Part shown: positions 28,812 to 37,914 of the stretch, in pieces
Layout of the letters: every line of letters starts with the position of its first letter
Position numbering within the stretch: position 1 is the stretch's first letter
DNA from: Streptomonospora salina
GTDB taxonomy: Bacteria; Actinomycetota; Actinomycetes; Streptosporangiales; Streptosporangiaceae
Assembly: GCF_014204715.1 (NCBI RefSeq)
Contig: NZ_JACHLY010000001.1
Coordinates: forward strand, 3,990,501-4,054,500
Reading direction: 5' to 3'
DNA: 64,000 bases
Made by a program: the position numbers and the translations under genes
The notes under the pieces: generated by a model
The model's database searches: none
Told to the model about the DNA's origin: nothing
The model's input: only the letters and a program-made list of their open reading frames with translations

Positions 28812-30325
28812 GAACCTCCAGGATCCGACGGTTCCTCCGCAGCATGTCGGGGCTGCGGGGGCGGCTGATCGTCACGGTCGTCGTCGCCGCCGCACTCGGT
28901 GCGACCGCAGCCGCCTGGGCCGGGGTGCAGCAGTCCACGGCGTCGCTGATCGAGGCGAACCGGCGCTACCACACCGAAGACCTCGCCGAGAGGATCACTC
29001 AGGCGGCCCCGTCTGCGCAGTACCCACCCGGCCGCGGATCCCTCGACCGGCTGCGGATCGCAGCGGGCGAGAATTCGCTCGTGCGCTACGACGACGCGAT
29101 GTCCGGCGACGGCATCTTCGCCTCGGGTGCGCAGGCGGTTCCGGCCGAACTGCGTCAGGCGCTGAACGCCCAAGCCGCTAGCGAGGACCCTGGCGTGCTG
29201 ACCCAGCGGGTAGATATCGACGGGAGACCGTGGCTGCTGATCGGTGCCCCGGTGATGATCACCGCCCCCGACGGGACCCTGACTCCCTCGGGGATCGAGG
29301 TATATGCGGCGCGCGACCTCACGGACGTAGAGGAACAGGTCGACGGCCTCGCCCGCGGCGCGGCGACCACGACGCTGGTGGCGCTGCCGTTGGCGGTGCT
29401 GCTCGCGCTGCTGGCTTCGCAGGGGGTGCTGCGCCCGGTGGCACGGTTGCGGGACACGGCCCAGCGTCTCGCGCAGGGAGACCTGGACGCGCGTACCGAC
29501 CCCGCCGGGGTCGACGAGTTGGCTCGGCTGACCCGCTCCGTCAACGACATGGCCGCATCGCTGCAGGACTCGATGGAGTCGATGGCCAGGATGGAAGAAG
29601 GGTCCCGCCGTTTCGCCGCCGACGTCTCCCACGAGCTGCGCACGCCGCTGACGACCCTGACCGCTACCGTCGAAGTCTTGAACGACATACTGACGCACAC
29701 GAACAGCATCCGTTCCTCGGATGAGCAGGAGGCTCGGGAATCCGCACAGCTGGCCGTCATCGAGACACGCCGCCTGGTGGAGCTCGTCGAGGACATTCTG
29801 GACATCGCTCGGATCGACGCCGGCACAGCGCAGCTGCGTCGGGAGGAGACCGATCTCTTCGAGGTGGTCAGCACCTGCGTGCACACCCGCGGCTGGTCCG
29901 ACGACGTCACCATCGCCCGGCCCGCCTCCGCCCCGGGCGACACCACGGTGGTGGCTGACCGGCGCCGCATCGACGTGATCATGGCGAACCTCATCGGCAA
30001 CGCCCTCACACACGGCGGCGCCCCGGTGCGAGTGGTTATCACGGCGACGACCGAAGAGGCGAGTGTGCAGGTGATCGATTCCGGTCCCGGGATACCCGAG
30101 GATGTTCTGCCGCATGTCTTCTCCCGGTTCTACAAGGCCGACGCCGTACGGACCCGCACCCCCGGCAGCGGCCTCGGCCTGGCGATCGCGTGGGAGAACG
30201 CCCGAATCCACGGCGGGACGATCAGCGCCGCGAACCACCCCGACGGCGGCGCGGTCCTGACCCTCCGGCTCCCACAGGCACCGGAACAAGCCACCCGCGA
30301 GGACGGTCGGGAGCAGATCCCATGA
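28808..30325 (+). CDS. Sensor histidine kinase, HisKA type
   Basis: The protein has 505 residues. A first helix (about 19-40), an extracellular sensor of ~145 residues and a second helix (about 186-206) are followed by HAMP (207-262), the HisKA box FAADVSHELRTPL with His276, and HATPase_c with the N box (MANLIGNALTHGG), DSGPGIPEDVLPHVFSRFYKAD and GSGLGLAIAWENARIHGG. GTG 28808 overlaps the regulator stop, making a cognate pair. Its end overlaps the lipoprotein ATG, so three genes are coupled. Confidence 0.95.
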   Translation: MRTSRIRRFLRSMSGLRGRLIVTVVVAAALGATAAAWAGVQQSTASLIEANRRYHTEDLAERITQAAPSAQYPPGRGSLDRLRIAAGENSLVRYDDAMSGDGIFASGAQAVPAELRQALNAQAASEDPGVLTQRVDIDGRPWLLIGAPVMITAPDGTLTPSGIEVYAARDLTDVEEQVDGLARGAATTTLVALPLAVLLALLASQGVLRPVARLRDTAQRLAQGDLDARTDPAGVDELARLTRSVNDMAASLQDSMESMARMEEGSRRFAADVSHELRTPLTTLTATVEVLNDILTHTNSIRSSDEQEARESAQLAVIETRRLVELVEDILDIARIDAGTAQLRREETDLFEVVSTCVHTRGWSDDVTIARPASAPGDTTVVADRRRIDVIMANLIGNALTHGGAPVRVVITATTEEASVQVIDSGPGIPEDVLPHVFSRFYKADAVRTRTPGSGLGLAIAWENARIHGGTISAANHPDGGAVLTLRLPQAPEQATREDGREQIP

Positions 30326-30804
30326 AGCGCCGCATGATCGCAGCGGCCCTGGTCGGCGGTGCCTCCGCCTTGTTGGCGGGCTGCGGGGTGCAGCCGTCGG
30401 GCGTCGAAGACGGCCCCTCGGCACCCACGGGTGTCGCGCCCGGAACGACCCTGTACTTCCTCGACCACGACGGCAACCTGACCGCGCAGCAGCGGAAGAC
30501 CGGACGGCTGGGGACCGCGTCCGAGGCCGTGTCGCTGCTGCTGACCGGCCCCGGCGACTCCGACGTACACACCGACATCGACGACCCCGCATCCGTGACC
30601 CGGACCGAGGTCACCGTCAGCGGTGAGCGCATGAGCGTGCGGGTGCCGATCGCCTCCACCGAACTGACAGCCGACGGTGTCGATCAGATCGTCTGTACCG
30701 CCCTCGCCAGCCACATCCAGGCCGGAGGATCAACGGAAACCCGCGTGGGCATCCGGTTCACCGATCGCGCCCAAGACTCGCGAACCTGCCCCGTGCTGGA
30801 CTGA
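30322..30804 (+). CDS. GerMN-like lipoprotein
   Basis: The protein has 160 residues. The lipobox is LLAGC with Cys21. The mature part, TTLYFLDHDGNL, then SEAVSLLLTGP and ELTADGVDQIVCTALAS, resembles the GerMN/LpqB N-terminal sporulation-type module that occurs with two-component systems such as MtrAB. ATG 30322 overlaps the kinase stop (ATGA). It is probably an accessory of the kinase at the cell surface (inference). Confidence 0.83.
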   Translation: MKRRMIAAALVGGASALLAGCGVQPSGVEDGPSAPTGVAPGTTLYFLDHDGNLTAQQRKTGRLGTASEAVSLLLTGPGDSDVHTDIDDPASVTRTEVTVSGERMSVRVPIASTELTADGVDQIVCTALASHIQAGGSTETRVGIRFTDRAQDSRTCPVLD

Positions 30805-30877
30805 CCCGCCCCTTGGCTTGTGGCTGAGACAGGCCCCGTTCCCGCCCCCATCCGTCGCCGCCCAGACGTCCGTGGGG

Positions 30878-31083
30878 CTACCCTGCGCCGCTGTCGATCG
30901 ACGGTGCCGCGGGCGTCGGCAGCGCGAACCACATCACGAGGAGTGCGGCCGAGGCGACGAAAAACGTGACCAGTCCGGTGCGTCCTCGCACCCACCGCAC
31001 CCGGAACCGGATCACCGCCCGATCGACCGCGCCGATGACGAACGGCCACACCGGATAGAACTGCTCGTCGACCGCGATGCTCC
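30878..31083 (-). pseudogene. Acyltransferase-3 (OafA-type) remnant with internal deletion
   Basis: About 67 codons remain. SIAVDEQFYPVWPFVIGAVDRAV is the middle of the intact acyltransferase at 55787-57094, and it runs directly into RFRVRWVRGRTGL and the family C-terminus. The missing ~200 codons are bounded in the intact gene by two copies of CGGTTCCGG, and the remnant has one copy at the join, so a deletion between short repeats explains it. The 5' half is gone as well. Confidence 0.8.
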
Positions 31084-31173
31084 GTCTCGCAAGGCCACAG
31101 GTAGGCACCGATTGCGACGGGATCGCGACATGACGACGACGGCACGGACGAAGGCCGGCGAAACACTGAGGGC

Positions 31174-31941
31174 ATGCGTCAGGAAGAGCCCGCACGACCC
31201 CGTGCCACCGATCGTCGTCGAAGGATCGCCGGTGCCACTCTCGCCGCTTCGCTCGCCGTCACGATCACCGGAATCGCGGCGATCGGCCTCGCCCCAGACC
31301 GGTTCGACGCTGTACGCGTCGAATTGGACGACTCCACGTCCGGATCGTCATCCGACGGCGGTCCTTCCGGAGCGGGCGTCTACCGGGTCGACACCGACGA
31401 TCCCGTCGTATTCGTCACCATCGACGACGGGCACCATCCCAGCAGCGAAGCTCTCGACATCATCCGAGAGCACGAGATGCCCGTCTCTGTGTTCCTCAAC
31501 GAAGATCCGGTCGTCTACAACCATTCCTACTTCGCCGAGTACGTTGAGATGGGCAACTATGTCCACTCACACACGCTCTCTCATCCCGATCTCACTCGGC
31601 TCGACACCGCTCGGCAGGAGAACGAGATCTGCGGCATGGTCGACATTCTCGACGACCGCTACAGCGAGGCCGGACACGTCGGCTCGCTGCTGCGACCCCC
31701 CTACGGCGCCTCGAACGAGGCGACCGCCGCGGCGGCTCAACGCTGCGGCCTGGACACCATCGTCCACTGGACCGTCACCGCAGAAGACGGCCGACTCTCC
31801 TTCGCAGCCGGAGACGGGCTCCAACCGGGCGACATCATCTTGACCCACTTCACCGAAGACCTCCCCGACAACCTCGACCGGATCCGTGAACTCGCCGACG
31901 ACTCAGGCCTAACAATCGCACGTCTGGAAGACCGCCTTTGA
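31174..31941 (+). CDS. Polysaccharide deacetylase (NodB homology domain)
   Basis: The protein has 255 residues. An N-terminal anchor or signal helix (about 18-40) precedes the NodB domain. Motif 1 is TIDDG (82-86, catalytic and metal Asp), motif 2 is HSHTLSH (131-137, metal His) and motif 3 is RPPYG near 173; WTV and ILTHF follow. All catalytic residues appear present, so it should remove acetyl groups from peptidoglycan or another surface glycan outside the membrane. The upstream ~65 bp are shared with the region before the acyltransferase of locus B. Confidence 0.93.
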   Translation: MRQEEPARPRATDRRRRIAGATLAASLAVTITGIAAIGLAPDRFDAVRVELDDSTSGSSSDGGPSGAGVYRVDTDDPVVFVTIDDGHHPSSEALDIIREHEMPVSVFLNEDPVVYNHSYFAEYVEMGNYVHSHTLSHPDLTRLDTARQENEICGMVDILDDRYSEAGHVGSLLRPPYGASNEATAAAAQRCGLDTIVHWTVTAEDGRLSFAAGDGLQPGDIILTHFTEDLPDNLDRIRELADDSGLTIARLEDRL

Positions 31942-32200
31942 GCTCCTCCCTTCCTCTGCGGGCCCCGCCTGCTCTCCGGTGGGCTCGACGGGCGCGTGGA
32001 GTCGGGACGGGCGAGGGAGCCGGTCCACCCAGTGCACGTCGGCCGGGAGCGGGCGGTCCTCCTCGCGAAGGCCGCGCAGGCAGTCCAGGACCCCGCGGGC
32101 GGGCGGGGGCACGCAGGCGCCCCGCTCGGGTCGCCGGGCAGGCTCTAGCCTGGGCGAGACCGCCCCGCCTGTTCGACTCCCCGGAAGACCTCCTGGGTCC

Positions 32201-33039
32201 ATGACCGAGATCTACACCTCCCCGGCCGGCGAGCGCGAGCTCCAGCGCCACTACCGCACTGCCCTGGATTCCTGGCCGGTGCCCGCCGAGCACCTGCGCA
32301 TCCCCACCGGCCAAGGCGAGACCTTCGTGCTGGCCTGCGGACCTCAGGACGCGCCTCCGGTCCTGCTCCTGCACGGATCGGGCGCCAACGCCACCGCCTG
32401 GAGCGCGGACATCACCGAACTGGCGCGCCGCGCACGCGTGTACGCTGTCGACGTCATCGGCGAACCCGGGCTGAGCGCCCCCGCGCGCCCGCCCCTGGAC
32501 TCCGACGCCCACGCACGATGGCTGACAGAGGTCCAGGACAGACTCGGGCTCACCGGCGCCGCGGTGGTGGGGATGTCGTTCGGCGGATGGCTGGCCCTGG
32601 ACCTCGCTACCCGCTACCCGGAGCGGGTACGGCGCTTGGTCCTGCTGTGCCCGGGCGGACTGGGGCGGCAACGCACCGCGAAGATCCTCCTGAACACGGC
32701 GCTGCGCGTCTTCGGCGCCTGGGGCCGGCGCAGGTCCGTCCAGGCCATGACCGGCCTCTCGGCAACCGAGGCTCCCGCCACCCTGGAGACGGTGGAGCGC
32801 ACCTTCGCCCACTTCCGGCCGCGTACCGAAACGCTGCCCCGCTTCTCCGACCAGGATCTGGGCCGCCTGACCATGCCCGTTTCGGCGATCGTCGGCCAGC
32901 GCGACGCCATGTTCGACTCGCGCCAGAGCGCCCGGCGCCTGCGGGATCGGGCCCCCACGCCACGGTGACCGTCCTGCCCGGTACCGGTCACGCCCTCGTG
33001 GGCCAGGGCGCGGCGATCGCGGCGTTCCTGGATACCTGA
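32201..33039 (+). pseudogene. Alpha/beta hydrolase, frameshifted before the catalytic His
   Basis: ATG 32201 opens a hydrolase with LLLHGSGANATAW, nucleophile Ser126 in GMSFGG and an Asp in VGQRDAMF. The frame stops at 32968, just after RLRDRAP. Adding one C to the C5 run at 32952-32956 restores HATVTVLPGTGHALVGQ and about 25 more codons to 33039, including the catalytic His. As it stands the product lacks His and is probably inactive; a base-call error in the C run is equally possible. Confidence 0.8.
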
Positions 33040-33124
33040 GACCACCACCTGCTGTGGCGGGTGCCCAGCGCCCACCGGTGGCGGTACGGCGTGTGCGGTC
33101 GCTGGTCCTGGCGGCGGGGCGGAC

Positions 33125-33250
33125 GTGAAGGTGGGCTCCTCCGAACTCGGCCACTCCGCGACCTCCTCCACTCAGGACACATGCCAGAGCGTTGTCCCCG
33201 GCGTCGCGCAGGCGGTGGAGGAGGCCACGGCCGCGCCCTCCTCCACCGGT
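33125..33250 (+). pseudogene. Tyrosine recombinase C-terminal remnant
   Basis: VGSSELGHSATSSTQDTCQSVVPGVAQAVEEATA matches the end of actinobacterial integrases (LGHSS..T.DTYTSV.PEVA.AAAEA). The catalytic Tyr is Cys here (TGC). Nothing of the upstream recombinase survives. A second remnant with the same QDT.QSV words is at 40402. Confidence 0.65.
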
Positions 33251-33306
33251 TCCAGCATCGGCGAACATCACACGAGCCGGGCGTTCCACTGGAGCTTTCG
33301 AGCAGA

Positions 33307-33326
33307 TACGCTATTCCAATGAATAG
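33307..33326 (+). promoter_or_regulatory. Operator-like palindrome over the ArsR-rhodanese start codon
   Basis: CTATTC-CAAT-GAATAG (33311-33326) has perfect 6-bp arms and covers the ATG at 33319. TACGCT (33307-33312) could be the -10 of a leaderless transcript starting at that ATG. ArsR proteins often bind ATTC-N-GAAT-type dyads, so autorepression is likely (inference). Confidence 0.65.
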
Positions 33327-34011
33327 TGGAACAGATGGCCGAGAGGCGGGGCGTGCCGAATTGTGGGGTGAGTTCGCCCGGGTCGGCAAGGCGCTGGGCA
33401 GCGGCACCCGCTTGCAGATGCTGGACCTGCTGGCCCAAGGCGAGCGCTCGGTGGAGTCGCTGGCCCAGGCGTTGGGGTTGGGCGTCTCCACCGCCTCGGC
33501 GCACCTGCAGACCCTCAAACGCGCACAACTCGTGCGCACCCACCGCGTGAAGAACCACGTCTTCTACGCGCTGGCGGGCGACGACGTCGCCGCCCTGCTG
33601 TCGCTGGTGCAGGGGGTCGCCGGCACCCACCTGGCCGAAGTCGAACGGGCCTGGCACCACTTCACCGGCCCAGGCCCCGGCCACGGCGAGGTGGAGGAGG
33701 TCGACCGCGCCGAGTTGCTGGCCCGCCTCGATGAGGGCAGTGCCCTGGTGCTCGATGTGCGCCCCGAGGACGAGTTCGCCGCGGGACATCTGCCCGGGGC
33801 GGTGTCCATCCCCGTCGACGATCTGACCCGGCGCCTGGACGAGGTGCCCGAGGACACCGACATCGTGGCCTACTGCCGCGGCGACTACTGCGTGATGGCC
33901 GTGGACGCGGTGCGTGTCCTGCGCTCCCACGGCCGTCGCGCCTACCGCCTGAACGAAGGACTGCTGGAGTGGCGCGCCTCCGGAGGCCCGGTCCACACCG
34001 CCTCCGCATGA
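33319..34011 (+). CDS. ArsR-type regulator fused to a rhodanese domain
   Basis: The protein has 230 residues. An ArsR winged helix (about 15-95; LGSGTRLQMLDLLAQGERSV, TASAHLQTLKRAQLV) is joined to a rhodanese domain (about 125-225) with DVRPEDEFAAGHLPGAVSIP and active-site Cys186 in YCRGDYCVMA. The fusion is a known architecture thought to sense sulfane sulfur, thiols or arsenic-like species. The stop overlaps the MFS start (ATGA), giving an operon of regulator, transporter and methyltransferase. Confidence 0.92.
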   Translation: MNSGTDGREAGRAELWGEFARVGKALGSGTRLQMLDLLAQGERSVESLAQALGLGVSTASAHLQTLKRAQLVRTHRVKNHVFYALAGDDVAALLSLVQGVAGTHLAEVERAWHHFTGPGPGHGEVEEVDRAELLARLDEGSALVLDVRPEDEFAAGHLPGAVSIPVDDLTRRLDEVPEDTDIVAYCRGDYCVMAVDAVRVLRSHGRRAYRLNEGLLEWRASGGPVHTASA

Positions 34012-35342
34012 CCTCCGGCGCGCACCGTCCCGTCCGCCGCCCCGCGAAAGGCAAGCTCGCCGTGGCCGCCACGACCGCCCCCGACGTCCGCGATACCGGC
34101 ACCGCTCCCAGCGCGCCGCAGCGCCGCACCCTGGTCACCGTGGCCGCCGCCCAAATCCCGGGCGGCGCCGGGCTGGCCGCCGGAGTCACCGTCGGCGCGC
34201 TGCTGGCTCAGGACATGCTGGAGACCAGCAGCCTGTCCGGGCTGCCCGCCGCCCTGTTCACCCTGGGCTCGGCCGGCGCCGCGTTCCTGGTGGGCCGGAT
34301 CTCCCACCGGAAGGGCCGGCGCACGGGGCTCGTCGCGGGCTATGCCGCAGGCGCTGCGGGCGGCGCGGGGGTGGTGGCCGCGGCCGCACTCGACAGCATC
34401 GGGCTGTTCTTCGCCGCCCTGCTGGTCTACGGCGCGGGTACGGCCACCAACCTGCAGGCCCGCTACGCCGCAGCCGACCTCGCCAAGCCCCACCGGCGGG
34501 GGCGCGCGATCAGCACCGTCCTGGTCGCCACCACCCTGGGCGCGGTGGCCGGACCCAACCTCACCGAGGCCACCCAGCCACTCGGACGCGTCGTCGGGGC
34601 GCCGGCCCTGGCCGGCCCGTTCGTTCTGGCCGCGGCCGCCTACGGCATGGCCGCCCTGGTCCTGTGGGGGTTCCTGCGCCCCGACCCGCTGCTGCACGCC
34701 CGGAACATCGCGCTTACGCCGGCAGGCGCGGGAGCACCCGCGGGTGAGGAGGCGTCCGGACCTGCGGCGCCCGCGCGTGGGCGCGTCAACCCGGGTATCG
34801 CGCTGGGCGGGGCCGCGATGGTGCTCACCCAGATCGTGATGCTGGCCATCATGACCATGACCCCCATCCACATGCAGGCCCACGGTCACGGACTGGGCGC
34901 CACCGGGCTGGTCATCGCCGTGCATATCGCCTTCATGTACCTGCCCTCGCCGCTGACCGGCGTCCTGGTGGACCGCCTCGGCCGCGAACCCGTGCTGGTC
35001 GCCTCGGGCACCACCCTGCTCGCCGCCGGCCTGGTGGCCGCCACGGCCCCGGTCGACTCGGTGGCCGTGCTCGCCATCGCGCTGGCCCTGCTGGGGCTGG
35101 GCTGGAACTTCGGCCTGCTCGCCGGTACCGCGATGGTCACCGACGCCGCCGCCCCGGCCACCCGGGCCCGCACCCAGGGCGCCGTGGACGTGGGCGTGGC
35201 CCTGGCCGGTGCCGGCGGCGGAATGCTCAGCGGCGTGGTGGTCGCCGCCGCAGGGTTCCCCGCCCTGGCCGTGGGCGGGGGCGTGCTCGCGCTGGCGATC
35301 GTGCCCTTCGCCGCCCGGCGGACCCGCCGCCCGGCAGGCTGA
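34008..35342 (+). CDS. MFS transporter
   Basis: The protein has about 444 residues and 12 helices. It has the loop GRISHRKGRRTGLVAG between helices 2 and 3 and GVLVDRLGREPVLVASG in the second half. ATG 34008 overlaps the regulator stop; GTG 34062 is a possible later start. The operon with an ArsR-rhodanese regulator and a methyltransferase suggests export of a toxic sulfur-, metal- or metalloid-type compound or its methylated product (inference). Confidence 0.88.
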   Translation: MTSGAHRPVRRPAKGKLAVAATTAPDVRDTGTAPSAPQRRTLVTVAAAQIPGGAGLAAGVTVGALLAQDMLETSSLSGLPAALFTLGSAGAAFLVGRISHRKGRRTGLVAGYAAGAAGGAGVVAAAALDSIGLFFAALLVYGAGTATNLQARYAAADLAKPHRRGRAISTVLVATTLGAVAGPNLTEATQPLGRVVGAPALAGPFVLAAAAYGMAALVLWGFLRPDPLLHARNIALTPAGAGAPAGEEASGPAAPARGRVNPGIALGGAAMVLTQIVMLAIMTMTPIHMQAHGHGLGATGLVIAVHIAFMYLPSPLTGVLVDRLGREPVLVASGTTLLAAGLVAATAPVDSVAVLAIALALLGLGWNFGLLAGTAMVTDAAAPATRARTQGAVDVGVALAGAGGGMLSGVVVAAAGFPALAVGGGVLALAIVPFAARRTRRPAG

Positions 35343-35392
35343 CGCGGTCCCGCACCCACCGTCCACCGCCCCCCTTCGAGAGGAGTTTCGCC

Positions 35393-36061
35393 ATGCCCGC
35401 CGACCCGGACCCGGATCTGGCCCAGCAGCAGCGCACGCACTGGCAGCACACCTACGGCGACCATCCGCGCATGTACGGCCGCGCCCCTTCGTCCCCGGCC
35501 GAGCACGCCGCCGCGCTCTTCGCCGAGACGGGGGCACGCGACGTGGTGGAGCTGGGCGCGGGCCACGGCCGCGACGCCCTGCACTTCGCCCGCGCGGGCT
35601 TTCGCGTCACCGCAACCGACATCAGCCCGACCGGCCTGGCCCAGCTCCGACACGACGCCGAGACCGAACAGCTCACCGGCCGTCTGGCGACCGCGGCCCA
35701 CGACGCACGCGCCCCCCTGCCCCTGGCCGCGGGCAGCGTGGACGGGGTGTTCGCGCACATGCTGCTGTGCATGGCCCTGTCCACCGCCGAGATCACCGCC
35801 CTGGTGGAGGAGGTCGCGCGCGTGCTGCGCCCCGGCGGCACCTTCGTCTACACCGTCCGCCACACCGGCGACACCCACTACGGCGCCGGCACCGCCCACG
35901 GCGACGACATCTTCGAACACGGCGGATTCGCCGTGCACTTCTTCTCCCGGGACCTGGTCGGGCGCCTCGCCCGCGGCTGGGACCTCGACGAGGTGCATCC
36001 TTTCGAGGAGGGCGATCTGCCGCGCCGCCTCTGGCGCATCACCCAGCGGCGCCCCCGGTGA
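35393..36061 (+). CDS. SAM-dependent methyltransferase, class I
   Basis: The protein has 222 residues. Motif I is VVELGAGHGRDALHFARAGF, then VTATDISPTGL, and later VLRPGGTFVYTVRHTGD. The N-terminal HWQHTYGDHPRMYGR and the GHGRD form of motif I resemble TehB/thiopurine-type methyltransferases that act on small toxic molecules. GAGAGGAG precedes the ATG. It is the third gene of the ArsR-rhodanese/MFS operon and probably detoxifies what the regulator senses. Confidence 0.87.
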   Translation: MPADPDPDLAQQQRTHWQHTYGDHPRMYGRAPSSPAEHAAALFAETGARDVVELGAGHGRDALHFARAGFRVTATDISPTGLAQLRHDAETEQLTGRLATAAHDARAPLPLAAGSVDGVFAHMLLCMALSTAEITALVEEVARVLRPGGTFVYTVRHTGDTHYGAGTAHGDDIFEHGGFAVHFFSRDLVGRLARGWDLDEVHPFEEGDLPRRLWRITQRRPR

Positions 36062-36518
36062 GCGCTTCGGCGATCCCGAAGTCCGCAACCGAGCAACCCC
36101 CGGCGACCTTCCGAGCGAACTCCGGAATCGCCGCGCGAGCGGAGCCGACCGCCCCCTTGACGGCGCAGCCGCTCCCACTCCCGCAGCCGACGGGAAAAGC
36201 CGACGTTGGCTCCGGTGTGTGACGCGGCGGCGTGCAGCATCGCGGCCGATCCCGTCGATCGGGTCGCCTTGTCGCCGCTGCCGGACCGTGGGCCCACGTC
36301 GATGCCGGCACGCAAGCGCAGCCGCGGTTCCCGGTCGTGGACGGCCAGACCCGGCTGGGTGTCCTCCAGGGCCTTCTGCAAGCGACCGAGCATCGGGTGG
36401 TGCTTCCGGGCGCAGGCTCCGATCCGGCGCCCCGCCGCGGTCGAAGCACCCGAGGATCCTCCGGTGTGGTGCGCGGACCGGTGCCGGGGGACGGGCGACG
36501 GCTTCGGCGAGCCCGGCC
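36062..36518. other. Gene-free stretch, 457 bp; possible decayed gene
   Basis: No intact gene is seen. On the minus strand around 36240-36400 one frame reads LGRLQKALEDTQPGLAVHD and LRLRAGIDVGP, which looks protein-like but has no start, ribosome site or recognised domain and runs on into Arg-rich noise. It may be a relic. Confidence 0.35.
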
Positions 36519-37445
36519 TCAGTATCCGCGATCCGGGTCGACGACACCGACAAGGTCCTCGCCCGCCGTCCAGCGCCGGACGTTCTCGGCCAGCCGCCGG
36601 CGGAATCCCCGCAGCGTCAGCGCCGCGTCGGCTACGTGCGGCGTCACCACGGCTCTGGGGTGCCCCCACAGCGGATGGCCGGCCGGGAGCGGCTCCGGGT
36701 CGGTCACATCGAGGCCTGCGCCGGCGATGCCGGCGCTGTCCAGGGCCCTGACGAGCGCCTCGGTGTCCACGACGGGTCCGCGCCCGACGTTGATGAGCCA
36801 GGCGGTCGGCTTCATCGCAGCGAGCTCGGCCGAGCCGACCAGACGACGGGTGTCGGAGGTGTCCGGGGCGGCGACGACCACATGGTCCACCGCCTCCCAG
36901 AAATCGCCGATCTCCGCTATCGGCCGGGTTTCGGCGGCTCCGGGCACGGGACGGCCGCCGCGGTTCACGACCCGCGCCTCGGCGCCCAGAGCGGCGAGGG
37001 ACGGGACGAGGGCGCGGGCGATGCTCCCGCCGCCGACGATCCCCACCACGGCCCCGGCCAGAGTCCCCGTGCGGGGCAGCAGCTCCGTCCTCGCCCATTC
37101 GGTGGACCGAAGGCACTCCGGAAGCGCCCGGACCCCCGCCAGCAGCAGCGTCAGCGCGTGTTCGGCCACCGGGGCCGCGCACACTCCCGCGGCCGACGTC
37201 CATACGCGCGCCCGGTCGATGATCCCTGCCTCCACCCACCGTTCGACGCCGGCGGAGGGAAGCTGCACCCACGCGATTCCGGCGGGAAGCGGTTGCGGAA
37301 AGCCGGCCGGATCAGTCCATGCGGTCCAGGCGAGCGCCTGGGCGTCGGCGAGGTCGACCAGGACGGCACCCGCCTCGCGGACCGTCTCGACGACGGCCGC
37401 GTCCGCGTCCGGTGCGACGGCGAGGCGCAACGGTTCCGACCGCAT
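36519..37445 (-). CDS. D-isomer-specific 2-hydroxyacid dehydrogenase
   Basis: The protein has 308 residues. The NAD-binding domain has VGIVGGGSIARAL (about 132-144), and the catalytic set is Arg in NVGRGPVVD, Glu in DPEPLPAGHPLW and His in VTPHVA. Position and order match the family of D-lactate, phosphoglycerate and glyoxylate reductases; exact substrate is unknown. ATG 37445 follows GAGAAAGGGGG. Confidence 0.92.
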   Translation of the reverse strand: MRSEPLRLAVAPDADAAVVETVREAGAVLVDLADAQALAWTAWTDPAGFPQPLPAGIAWVQLPSAGVERWVEAGIIDRARVWTSAAGVCAAPVAEHALTLLLAGVRALPECLRSTEWARTELLPRTGTLAGAVVGIVGGGSIARALVPSLAALGAEARVVNRGGRPVPGAAETRPIAEIGDFWEAVDHVVVAAPDTSDTRRLVGSAELAAMKPTAWLINVGRGPVVDTEALVRALDSAGIAGAGLDVTDPEPLPAGHPLWGHPRAVVTPHVADAALTLRGFRRRLAENVRRWTAGEDLVGVVDPDRGY

Positions 37446-37914
37446 GGGCTGGGCCCCCTTTCTCCACCGATCGGCCCTGCTGATGCACCGGCGCTTTCGC
37501 CGGGAGGTCCCCGGCGTGGGACCGGTTCGAGGGGCGGCATTCACCGTGCTGCGCGTAGCTGGAGCGCCGCCGCCGCACGGGGCGGCCCGAGGCTCCCTCG
37601 AAACTACCCCGGACGCGACACTCCGGAAGGGCGGCGCGGCGGCGCGCGCAGGGGGCTCCGCGTGCGCCGGGGTACCTCGCAAGCGTTCGCCCAGGTAAAG
37701 GTCGCTTCAGCGTCTGGATCGGTCCAGGTTTCGGAAAAGTCGGTTTCCGCGGTGGACCGCCGGAAAGCCCCTGCGTTGAGGTGGTACCCCCGTGCCAGTC
37801 CCGGTGGTGCGCCGGTCCTGGCCCCTTCACGTGCTTCGGGCATCGCCGGCGGGTGCTTGCCCGTGCGATCGAGATTCGCTCCCGCGCAACGCCGACCGGA
37901 TCGGAGAAGAAGAC
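37446..37914. other. Gene-free divergent region, 469 bp
   Basis: This lies between the divergent dehydrogenase and esterase genes and should hold both promoters. No clear palindrome or small gene was recognised. Confidence 0.4.

Noticed and set aside
36039-36449. Minus-strand frame with LRLRAGIDVGP-like words
   Set aside because: Could be a relic of an unknown gene, but only a few words look protein-like, and no start, ribosome site or family could be assigned.
37792-37914. Upstream extension of the HSL-type esterase
   Set aside because: The extension is Arg/Cys-rich and lacks a ribosome site, whereas ATG 37915 has GGAGAAGA and gives the family-typical length.
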